Shown here one piece after another: positions 1 to 4,640 of a stretch of DNA of 5,094 nucleotides. The position numbers were made by a program, and so were the translations under genes. The DNA comes from Methanobacteriota archaeon (GTDB lineage Archaea; Thermoplasmatota; Poseidoniia; Poseidoniales; Poseidoniaceae). Below the pieces are notes generated by a model. That model saw only the letters and a program-made list of their open reading frames with translations. It searched no databases and had not been told where the DNA came from. Location: assembly GCA_002689565.1 (NCBI GenBank), contig NZGQ01000109.1, positions 1 through 5,094 on the forward strand, given 5' to 3'. The first letter of the stretch is position 1, and each line of letters starts with the position of its first letter.

Positions 1-323
1 ATCCCAATACCATATGTGATGTTGTACACCAAGCAGTACTGAGTGCGTGGCATCTTGAACGAGGTATAGAAATGCCTGTGAGGGATAAGTGTCAGTTCTC
101 TTGGTTCTGTGATGGTAAGTCTGACGAACCTAGAGATGGGGACAGTTGGGATACTGCCAGACAAATATCATTTAACTTTCTGACATATGGAGAGTTTCGT
201 GGTATTACAGAAGGAGCGACTCACTACCATGCAACCTATGTCCATCCCGATTGGACAAATGACAAGGGTATGCATATGGTGGGTAGTATAGGTGAACATA
301 TATTTTATAGGTGGAATCAATAA
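1..323 (+). CDS. Cell-wall hydrolase, SleB/CwlJ family (Hydrolase_2), 5' partial
   Basis: The reading frame is open from the left edge (first full codon at base 3) to TAA at 321-323, giving 106 C-terminal residues; the true start lies outside the window. The visible order of motifs matches the SleB/Hydrolase_2 family: PNTICDVVHQ near residues 1-10, CQFSWFCDGKSD at 30-41, GATHYHA at 71-77, a W at 84 and GEHIFYR at 97-103. Family members cleave the peptidoglycan glycan strand, and phages use them as endolysins or virion lysins. The catalytic glutamate normally sits N-terminal to the part seen here, so activity cannot be judged. About 19 residues separate VVHQ from CQFSW, longer than in the short spore-type enzymes as I recall them. 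The ATG at 72 is internal, because the family motif continues upstream of it. The stop overlaps the next start as TAATG, suggesting translational coupling. Confidence 0.85.
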   Translation, partial: PNTICDVVHQAVLSAWHLERGIEMPVRDKCQFSWFCDGKSDEPRDGDSWDTARQISFNFLTYGEFRGITEGATHYHATYVHPDWTNDKGMHMVGSIGEHIFYRWNQ

Positions 324-613
324 TGAAAGGATCAACTAAAAATAACATACAGTATAAGTATGGTGAAGATAAAGCACTGCGTGAATTAATGGACTACATT
401 GATGGCACTTATGGTGAACACTACTCAAAGAATAAGTTTCAGGCGACTGAGTTTATCATTGATGGTGGTCATGGTGATGGTTTCTGTATCGGTAACATTA
501 TGAAGTACGCACAGAGATATGGAAACAAGAATGGTTACAATCGTGCAGACTTGATGAAGGTGTTACACTATGCGATCATCCAACTTCATGTACATGATAT
601 AAATGGTAGGTGA
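323..613 (+). CDS. DUF3310 family phage protein
   Basis: This 96-aa soluble protein has the DUF3310 signature in its C-terminal half: a helix with ATEFIIDGG near residues 41-49, GFCIGNIMKYAQRYG at 53-67, then NRADLMKVLHYAII at 73-86. This corresponds to the family pattern of a GN.(I/M)KY helix followed by a D(L)K(K/V)..HY helix. DUF3310 domains are common in phages and one occurs in the T7 gp1.7 nucleotide-kinase lineage, but a kinase activity should not be assumed for a stand-alone domain. The ATG at 323 is preferred over the GTG at 311: it overlaps the upstream stop (TAATG) and has an AGGTGG Shine-Dalgarno at 309-314 with 8-nt spacing. The gene ends one base before the FabF start, so it is part of the same transcript. 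Confidence 0.75.
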   Translation: MKGSTKNNIQYKYGEDKALRELMDYIDGTYGEHYSKNKFQATEFIIDGGHGDGFCIGNIMKYAQRYGNKNGYNRADLMKVLHYAIIQLHVHDINGR

Positions 614-614
614 T

Positions 615-1775
615 ATGAAAGATAGAGTTGTAATAACTGGTGTAGGTTTAACAGACACGCTCGGAACATATCCGATGGAGTGTTTTGAGAATATGATGAG
701 TGATCATTATGAACCTCCCACTACTTTCAATACAGAGATTGAGTCTCTCAAAGGTTTGAAGTGTTTCAAAGCGAGGGAAGTGGAATATAAGATTCCAGAT
801 GGTATTCGTAAACCAACATTCAATTCTTTAACTGTCGCCACCAAGAACGCACTTCATGTTGTGCAACAGGCAATCGGTGACCTTGATAGTAGAGATGTCG
901 CTGTTGTATTCAGTTCGGTTGCATCTAAACCAGAGACCGAGACTGCACCATTTATTGAAAGAATGCATGGTGGTAAAAGACTAAGTCCTAGAACCGCTGT
1001 ACAATATCTCAAAGATTTCACTGCTGGACTGATCAGTAAGACATTTGACTTTCGGGGTGCGTGTACTAGTATGGATGCCGCTTGTGCGACTGGACTGTAC
1101 TGTATTGATTATGCAATGTACTTATTGAACACTCACAAGTTTGTTGTTGTTGGTTGTACTGATACAGGTGCAGTTGATGATGATATGTTTATCTTTAATC
1201 AGTTGGGTGCGCTCGGTACTGAGTCGAGACCATTTGACAAGAAACGTGATGGATTTATCATGGGTGAAGGGGCAGGTTGTCTGTTACTGGAGAAAGAGTC
1301 TGATGCAATTATACGAGGTGCAAACATCATTGGATACATCAACACAGTCTCTCACCACACAGATGGAGCGTTAGGTAGTCCTACCGCCCCCGATGAAAAC
1401 TGTACTGGTTCACTTGCATCTATGATGAAGGCGAGTGAAGGAATCGCAGAAGATATTGCGTTTGTTAATGCACATGGAACATCAACTCCAATTGGGGATG
1501 ATCTTGAATATCATGCAATTCAACAAGTATTACCTAGTGTACCTGTAGTAAGTTTTAAATCAAAGATCGGACACTCTCTCGCAGCGAGTGGTATCAATGA
1601 GACAATCTATACTCTGATGTGTTTGTCAAATGGAGTTATACCACAAAACTTTAATGTGGATGACTGTGACCATGAATTTGTTACTAAATATAGACAAGAG
1701 TTTACAAAGAAATTTGCAATGAAGAACTCATTTGCCTTTGGAGGTAAATCGTCTACATTGATTCTGGAAGTGTAG
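615..1775 (+). CDS. fabF: 3-oxoacyl-ACP synthase, FabF-type (KAS II)
   Basis: This 386-aa, two-lobed thiolase-fold condensing enzyme catalyses decarboxylative condensation of malonyl-ACP with acyl-ACP, the elongation step of fatty acid synthesis, in the cytoplasm. The N-terminus (DRVVITGVG) is typical of FabF. All catalytic residues are present: nucleophile Cys157 in DAACATG, His287 in NAHGTSTP and His320 in KSKIGHSLAASG, with Lys315 nearby. Also conserved are FDKKRDGFIMGEGAG (207-221) and the C-terminal NSFAFGG loop (371-377). E. coli FabF is slightly longer, at about 413 aa. Start 615 is chosen over 603 because it puts the conserved VVITGVG at the usual distance from Met and follows an AGGTGA-like site one base after the previous stop. 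The stop overlaps the desaturase start (TAGTG). A FabB-like or polyketide KS assignment is less likely, since no other PKS domains are seen. Phage carriage suggests an acquired auxiliary metabolic gene. Confidence 0.92.
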   Translation: MKDRVVITGVGLTDTLGTYPMECFENMMSDHYEPPTTFNTEIESLKGLKCFKAREVEYKIPDGIRKPTFNSLTVATKNALHVVQQAIGDLDSRDVAVVFSSVASKPETETAPFIERMHGGKRLSPRTAVQYLKDFTAGLISKTFDFRGACTSMDAACATGLYCIDYAMYLLNTHKFVVVGCTDTGAVDDDMFIFNQLGALGTESRPFDKKRDGFIMGEGAGCLLLEKESDAIIRGANIIGYINTVSHHTDGALGSPTAPDENCTGSLASMMKASEGIAEDIAFVNAHGTSTPIGDDLEYHAIQQVLPSVPVVSFKSKIGHSLAASGINETIYTLMCLSNGVIPQNFNVDDCDHEFVTKYRQEFTKKFAMKNSFAFGGKSSTLILEV

Positions 1776-2491
1776 TGTTAACAGATTTTATTGGTAGAAA
1801 GTATACAGGACATCTACACACATCAATCTATATGGTGTGTGTGGTGTTGTCTGTTATGTGGATACCACAACACACACTGGGTGAGTTCCTAGTCTGGTTT
1901 CTGTTTACATACCTTTTAGCGGGTTATCTCATATCGGGATTTCAACATAGGTATTGTTCTCATAAGTCTTGGCAACCTAGTCGCCCCGTAGAAGTACTGA
2001 GTGCGTTACTTGTTGTTTGTGGTTTGTTGACCCCAAGTATGGGTTGGTCACAAACTCACATAAATCACCACAGATATGCCGACACTGAGAAAGACCCGCA
2101 TGGAAACTTTCATAGTATCTGGCGTAATATGTTAGTGTTCAGTACACCCTTCAGGATCACAAAAATTCCACGATGGATGTTGAGAGATAAGTTATATCAA
2201 GTTCAAGCAAAGTTCTACTGGGAGATTGCAGTATCGTTCGCAGTACTGATGTTTATCCTTGATCTTGAACAGGCATACATATCGTTCATTGCATTCATTT
2301 ATCTCTGGCAGGTATCATTGAATGTTCTTGGACATCCCAATCTAAGACCAACGAATAATGAACTAATCGCTTGGTTTTGGGTGGGTGAGTTATATCACAA
2401 GAACCATCACGACAATTCCCGCAATCCTCGCTTTGGTAAGTTTGATCCTACCTACCAGTTCTTCATAAGATGGTTAAATACTGAAAAATAA
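1775..2491 (+). CDS. Membrane fatty acyl desaturase (delta-9/SCD-like)
   Basis: This 238-aa membrane di-iron desaturase carries the full set of histidine motifs: HRYCSH at 58-63 (HxxxxH), HINHH at 95-99 (HxxHH), HKNHH at 208-212 (HxxHH), and the additional N183-x3-H187 box of the stearoyl-CoA-desaturase branch. KDPHG (106-110) matches the DPH motif of that branch. Hydrophobic spans are near 19-33, 37-56, 72-88, 150-162 and 166-185. Family members use O2 and an electron donor to place a cis double bond in an acyl chain bound to CoA, ACP or lipid; the substrate cannot be told here, and no ferredoxin or cytochrome b5 partner is visible. It is short next to the roughly 300-aa bacterial enzymes. 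The start is GTG at 1775, overlapping the FabF stop by one base, with GGAAG at 1766-1770. The coupling to FabF suggests joint action on acyl chains. Related lipid desaturases are known in cyanophages. Confidence 0.9.
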   Translation: MLTDFIGRKYTGHLHTSIYMVCVVLSVMWIPQHTLGEFLVWFLFTYLLAGYLISGFQHRYCSHKSWQPSRPVEVLSALLVVCGLLTPSMGWSQTHINHHRYADTEKDPHGNFHSIWRNMLVFSTPFRITKIPRWMLRDKLYQVQAKFYWEIAVSFAVLMFILDLEQAYISFIAFIYLWQVSLNVLGHPNLRPTNNELIAWFWVGELYHKNHHDNSRNPRFGKFDPTYQFFIRWLNTEK

Positions 2492-2528
2492 TACTTGACA
2501 AAGAGTGTTACGCCTGTTATAATACTTG
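2488..2528 (+). repeat. 10-bp direct repeat overlapping the promoter core
   Basis: ATAATACTTG occurs at 2488-2497 and again at 2519-2528, 31 bp apart, which is close to three helical turns. The first copy runs into the -35 hexamer and the second covers most of the -10 hexamer. The second copy also starts a short dyad, AATAC-TT-GTATT, at 2521-2532, spanning the end of the -10 to the expected transcription start. The repeats are seen directly; an operator role is inferred from their positions only. Confidence 0.45.
2495..2523 (+). promoter_or_regulatory. Consensus sigma70 promoter with extended -10
   Basis: TTGACA (2495-2500) and TATAAT (2518-2523) are both exact consensus hexamers separated by exactly 17 bp, and a TGT precedes the -10 (2515-2517), giving an extended -10. 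The promoter sits right after the desaturase stop and before the gene at 2550. Transcription should start near 2530, giving a leader of about 20 nt that holds the GAGGA ribosome site. A promoter this strong read by host polymerase fits early or immediate expression of the 2550-3600 unit; the timing is an inference. Confidence 0.9.
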
Positions 2529-2538
2529 TATTGATAAT

Positions 2539-2543
2539 GAGGA
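2539..2543 (+). promoter_or_regulatory. Ribosome binding site deciding the start at 2550
   Basis: GAGGA at 2539-2543 touches the ATG at 2544 but lies 6 nt before the in-frame ATG at 2550. The second spacing is functional and the first is not, so 2550 is the likely start. Confidence 0.7.
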
Positions 2544-2549
2544 ATGATT

Positions 2550-2894
2550 ATGAAAATTATTGAATATGTAACCGATGTTGATGTGAATAGAACCTGCCGT
2601 CAAGGCACGATCAACACTACCTATGATAAGATTGTATCAATCATGGGTGAACCGACCTATGTCGATATGGGTCGTGATGAGAAAGTCAACTGTGAGTGGT
2701 CTGCTAAGGTCACCTATCAAAACCCATTGTCGGATGATCCCGATGATACCAAGACTGCAACAGTCACCATTTACAACTGGTGTACTGAGTCTATACCCTA
2801 TACCCTTTACCCGTGGCACATTGGCGGTCACGATATACTAGCGGAAGAAGTGGTGAGTGCCATCTTCCGAAATGAAATTAAACCCTCGGAGTAG
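2550..2894 (+). CDS. Conserved-looking phage hypothetical protein, 114 aa
   Basis: I cannot assign a function. The protein is soluble and acidic, with no signal peptide or TM segment. It has a recognisable layout: an N-terminal region with TYDKIVSIMGEPT (24-36), an extended segment with CEWSAKVTY (48-56), an acidic loop DDPDDT (62-67), a beta-like TATVTIYNW (69-77), and a C-terminal PWHIGGHDILAEEVVSAIF (88-106). The pattern of GEP, then a W-containing strand, then ATxYxW, then W.IGG resembles small orphan proteins I associate with marine phages, but this is pattern memory rather than a named family. Three cysteines (16, 48, 78) and His/Trp pairs are present, without a clear metal-binding arrangement. 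It is the first gene after the consensus promoter, so it is probably made early and abundantly. Confidence 0.75.
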   Translation: MKIIEYVTDVDVNRTCRQGTINTTYDKIVSIMGEPTYVDMGRDEKVNCEWSAKVTYQNPLSDDPDDTKTATVTIYNWCTESIPYTLYPWHIGGHDILAEEVVSAIFRNEIKPSE

Positions 2895-2897
2895 ATT

Positions 2898-2993
2898 ATG
2901 AATAAAGAGCAATATGAAACCTTGAAAGGAGAAATCCTCGGACTGTACATTTTAATTTTAACAACCTTTGTTTTGGATATGGTGATTGTATGA
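2898..2993 (+). CDS. Putative 31-aa single-TM membrane micropeptide
   Basis: This short ORF starts at ATG 2898 with a good Shine-Dalgarno (GGAG, 2888-2891, spacing 6) three bases after the preceding stop. The first 11 residues are polar and charged (MNKEQYETLKG) and residues 12-31 form one hydrophobic helix (ILGLYILILTTFVLDMVIV with one Asp). Its TGA overlaps the next start as ATGA, so translation is probably coupled to the downstream gene. It may act as a small membrane effector, or serve mainly as a leader for coupling. No homology can be claimed at this length. Confidence 0.55.
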   Translation: MNKEQYETLKGEILGLYILILTTFVLDMVIV

Positions 2994-3178
2994 GTAGAAT
3001 GGGACAATTTGTTTACGAGTGTCAAGTGATTGCAGAAGACAACTACAATGAATCAAGAGAAGTAGTTGTTGCGGAAGTCGAGAGAGCATTCGTGAAGGAC
3101 AAGATGATGATACCGATGGCGATGCAGGCAGCGTTAGACCATTGGGAAGAAATACAACGAGACATGATGTCTTATTAA
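2990..3178 (+). CDS. Hypothetical protein, 62 aa, Met-rich and acidic
   Basis: I do not recognise this protein. It appears to start with a strand-like segment (GQFVYECQVIAED, 5-17), followed by an amphipathic helical region (EVVVAEVERAFV, 24-35) and a second helix with AMQAALDHWEEIQRDMM (44-60). It is soluble and acidic with eight methionines and no TM segment. The ATG at 2990 overlaps the upstream micropeptide stop (ATGA); the next Met at 2999 is an alternative start. No strong Shine-Dalgarno precedes either, so expression probably relies on coupling. The bS21 gene follows 12 bases after the stop. Confidence 0.6.
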   Translation: MSRMGQFVYECQVIAEDNYNESREVVVAEVERAFVKDKMMIPMAMQAALDHWEEIQRDMMSY

Positions 3179-3190
3179 CAAAAGGAAGCG

Positions 3191-3448
3191 ATGAAAAATA
3201 AATGGAATAGGAGACCACAAAAACCTAAACAACAGTGGAAGAAAGACGGTGGCAGGGAAGTCACCGTTAGGTATGGTGACTTTGATACTGCCATGAGAAT
3301 ATGGAAGAAGAAGATCAAGAAGTCTGGTATACTAGTTGACTTGAAGAAGAAGGAATACTTTGAGTCGAGAAGTGAAAAGGAAAGGAACGCCAAAAAGAAA
3401 GCGATCAGAAGATTTGAGAGGAGAAAACTCAAAGAATATAAATACTAG
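3191..3448 (+). CDS. rpsU: Ribosomal protein bS21, phage-encoded
   Basis: From about residue 22 to the end this 85-aa protein follows the bS21 fold and pattern: VTVRYGDFDTAMRIWKKKIKKSG corresponds to E. coli [24 protein letters not shown], followed by GILVDLKKKEYFES and a basic helix SEKERNAKKKAIRRFERRKL, ending in Tyr as E. coli S21 does. bS21 binds the 30S platform near the anti-Shine-Dalgarno and helps translation initiation. Phage bS21 genes are known, including in marine myoviruses, and are thought to let the phage protein replace or supplement the host copy. Here about 21 residues rich in Lys, Arg and Trp precede the core; E. coli S21 is only 71 aa. The ATG at 3191 follows AAGGAAG (3182-3188). 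The final codons (TAT AAA TAC TAG) also spell a late-promoter box. A hairpin lies inside the coding sequence at 3249-3294. Confidence 0.92.
   Translation: MKNKWNRRPQKPKQQWKKDGGREVTVRYGDFDTAMRIWKKKIKKSGILVDLKKKEYFESRSEKERNAKKKAIRRFERRKLKEYKY
3249..3294 (+). other. Stem-loop within the bS21 coding sequence
   Basis: AAGTCACC (3258-3265) pairs perfectly with GGTGACTT (3275-3282) around a 9-nt loop. An outer stem, GTGGCAG (3249-3255) with CTGCCAT (3288-3294, one G-U pair), closes it over a 2x5 internal loop. A competing 6-bp stem, ACGGTG (3246-3251) with CACCGT (3262-3267), uses part of the same strand, so the two folds exclude each other. The pairing is seen directly; any regulatory role, such as bS21 autocontrol, is inference. 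Confidence 0.4.
3437..3444 (+). promoter_or_regulatory. Candidate T4-type late promoter (TATAAATA)
   Basis: This exact TATAAATA, the T4 late consensus read by the gp55 sigma factor, lies over the last codons of bS21. Transcription would start near 3450, just ahead of the AGAGGTG ribosome site (3453-3459) and the ATG at 3464, so the spacing is very suitable for the small downstream gene. The caveat is that the codons for Tyr-Lys-Tyr at the bS21 C-terminus generate most of the motif. Confidence 0.45.
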
Positions 3449-3463
3449 TTTTAGAGGTGCGTT

Positions 3464-3625
3464 ATGAAAAAGGAAAAGAGAATAAAATCTCGTCATGGTC
3501 GGGTCTTGTTCGACAAGGACAGTCCTTTTAAACACAAGGTTGTGCCTGACAAGACAAAGTATAATCGAAAGAAGAATCCCCGAAAAGGGGATTTTTTTTG
3601 CCTTTTTAAAAGTTTATTCGTATAA
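3464..3625 (+). CDS. Small basic hypothetical protein, 53 aa, with terminator inside its 3' end
   Basis: ATG at 3464 follows AGAGGTG (3453-3459) and opens a 53-codon frame ending in TAA at 3623-3625. Residues 1-41 are strongly basic and polar (KKEKRIKSRHGRV, KHKVV, YNRKKNPRK), as in nucleic-acid-binding or ribosome-associated peptides. The tail after KGD is hydrophobic (FFCLFKSLFV) and is encoded by the terminator's GGGGATTTTTTTT and the bases beyond it. The terminator at 3575-3599 ends before the stop codon, so transcripts that stop there lack an in-frame stop. Either only read-through RNA makes the full protein, or the tail is not biologically meaningful. The good ribosome site favours a real gene; no function is proposed. 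Confidence 0.5.
   Translation: MKKEKRIKSRHGRVLFDKDSPFKHKVVPDKTKYNRKKNPRKGDFFCLFKSLFV
3575..3599 (+). terminator. Rho-independent terminator
   Basis: AATCCCC (3575-3581) pairs with GGGGATT (3587-3593) around a GAAAA loop, and the run of eight T (3592-3599) follows directly. Flanking A and T bases can lengthen the stem. This is a textbook intrinsic terminator that ends the unit driven from 2495-2523 and isolates it from the late unit starting at 3621. Confidence 0.93.
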
Positions 3626-3628
3626 ATA
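3621..3628 (+). promoter_or_regulatory. T4-type late promoter (TATAAATA) for the CsgF/CsgG unit
   Basis: This exact TATAAATA lies 22 bases after the terminator T-run and 7 bases before the ATG at 3636. T4 late promoters need only this -10-type box, read by gp55 with the sliding clamp. No sigma70 -35 hexamer is seen at a suitable distance. The expected start, about 6 nt downstream, falls at or next to the ATG, so the first mRNA codon would have almost no leader. The gap between unit-ending terminator and first gene is so short that a promoter is expected exactly here. Confidence 0.75.
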
Positions 3629-3635
3629 ACAGCGT

Positions 3636-3914
3636 ATGGATATATTTACCCTAATAAAAGAATTGGGGTTTCCTATCGCATCCGCCTTAATAGGTGGTTT
3701 CTTTATGTTTCTAACACTCAAGTATATTATGGATGGCGTCATCGGACAAGTGAAGTCGTTACGTGGTATAGTGGGAAGTCTCGATAATCGTGTAAAAACT
3801 ATGAATCATGACATGGTTCGTATGGATACTACCATGTGTGTTGTTCTGGGAATAAGACCAGACCTGAACAGAATTAGTAGAGCAGATGGCAAAGAAGATG
3901 CGAGGAGAGATTAA
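3636..3914 (+). CDS. Single-TM coiled-coil membrane protein (paralogue A)
   Basis: This 92-aa protein begins MDIFTLIKELGFPI, has one TM helix near residues 12-32, then a heptad-like helical region (35-66) and a charged C-terminus. It is a paralogue of the protein at 4392: the two align without gaps from residue 1, sharing IK(E/D)xGFPI and later a block, LDNRVKTMNHDMVRM (49-63) against LIDRIRMLDNDIIRL. The short N-terminus, GFPIA-type TM and coil recall YvrJ- or BhlA-like holin-type small proteins, but this is only resemblance. The paralogue alignment fixes the start at 3636. No Shine-Dalgarno precedes it, matching a nearly leaderless late transcript. The stop overlaps the next start (TAATG). 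Confidence 0.75.
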   Translation: MDIFTLIKELGFPIASALIGGFFMFLTLKYIMDGVIGQVKSLRGIVGSLDNRVKTMNHDMVRMDTTMCVVLGIRPDLNRISRADGKEDARRD

Positions 3915-4390
3915 TGATTGATCCCATAACGGCAGTAGCAACCGCAACAACTGCGTTTAATGGCATAAAGAAGATGGTAGAGGCAGGACAGAATATAGAA
4001 CAAACCTTTGGACAACTTGGTAAGTGGTATGGTGCGGTTGCTGACTTCAATGAAGCAAAGAGACAAGCAGAGAATCCACCACTATTCAAGAAACTGGTGA
4101 GTAGTATATCTGTTGAAGAAGAAGCGATGAACGCTTTTATTCAAGAGAAGAAGTTAAAAGAACAAGAGACCCAACTGAGGGAACTCTTACTCTATATGTA
4201 CGGCCCAAACGCATACGCTGAGTTGACCGCAATGCGTAGAGATATAAGGGATAAGAGAGAGAAGACTGTATACGCACAGGCAAGGAGACAGAAAGCATTC
4301 CTCTGGAATGTCGCAGGTTGGACTGGTGTTGGTGTTCTTGGTTATTTCATCTATCTGATATTTGCATTTATTTTAACCGCAAGTCAGTAA
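3914..4390 (+). CDS. Helical protein with C-terminal TM anchor, 158 aa
   Basis: The protein has an N-terminal Ala/Thr-rich stretch (MIDPITAVATATTAFNGIKK), a segment resembling an amphipathic helix (FGQLGKWYGAVADFNEAKR, 32-50), a long charged, probably coiled-coil region (66-128) and a single C-terminal TM helix near 134-155. No signal peptide or catalytic motif is evident. Similar MIDP(I/L)TA-starting helical proteins occur, as far as I recall, in marine T4-like phages, often as unnamed structural or membrane proteins. It sits between two paralogous single-TM proteins just before csgF, so it may form a membrane complex with them; that is inference. The start at ATG 3914 overlaps the previous stop and has GAGGAG at 3902-3907 with 6-nt spacing. 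Confidence 0.8.
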   Translation: MIDPITAVATATTAFNGIKKMVEAGQNIEQTFGQLGKWYGAVADFNEAKRQAENPPLFKKLVSSISVEEEAMNAFIQEKKLKEQETQLRELLLYMYGPNAYAELTAMRRDIRDKREKTVYAQARRQKAFLWNVAGWTGVGVLGYFIYLIFAFILTASQ

Positions 4391-4391
4391 A

Positions 4392-4640
4392 ATGGAAATT
4401 GTCGATACAATAAAAGATTTTGGTTTTCCCATAGTCGCTGCAGTTGGTATGCTGTATATGATCTATTTCGTATGGAAGACCATAACAGAGGAAGTAGAAA
4501 AAAACCTAGATGAAGCAATGACAACCCTAATTGCGTTAATTGATCGTATTAGGATGCTTGATAATGATATTATCCGATTGCAACAGAAGTTAGATACCGC
4601 AATTGAGATGAGGAGAAAAAAAGATGAAGAAGAGAATTAA
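4392..4640 (+). CDS. Single-TM coiled-coil membrane protein (paralogue B)
   Basis: This 82-aa protein begins MEIVDTIKDFGFPI, with a TM helix at about 11-31, followed by a long heptad-like helix (32-72) and a highly charged tail (MRRKKDEEEN). It is paralogous to the 3636 protein over the first 63 residues without gaps, but lacks that protein's extended C-terminus. The layout (short N-terminus, one TM, soluble coiled coil) suits a small inner-membrane scaffold or a holin-type factor; neither is proven. It starts one base after the upstream stop with no clear Shine-Dalgarno, so translation is probably coupled. Its last 17 bases overlap csgF and include the csgF start. Confidence 0.75.
   Translation: MEIVDTIKDFGFPIVAAVGMLYMIYFVWKTITEEVEKNLDEAMTTLIALIDRIRMLDNDIIRLQQKLDTAIEMRRKKDEEEN

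Noticed and set aside
72..323. A separate 83-aa gene starting at ATG 72
   Set aside because: The frame is open to the left edge and the upstream residues carry the SleB-family PNTICDVVHQ motif, so this ATG is internal.
603..614. FabF start at ATG 603 (adds MVGD)
   Set aside because: It overlaps the DUF3310 gene, has no ribosome site and moves the conserved VVITGVG away from its usual position; ATG 615 fits better. The TATAAATG at 598-605 is one base off the late consensus and was not called a promoter.
1141..1374. 77-aa ORF inside fabF in another frame
   Set aside because: It lies wholly within the conserved KAS coding sequence, has no ribosome site and its translation shows no recognisable pattern.
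3596..3626. A sigma70 promoter before 3636 (TTTGCC with TATAAA)
   Set aside because: The -35 match is poor and the spacing is too long; the TATAAATA late box explains the site better.
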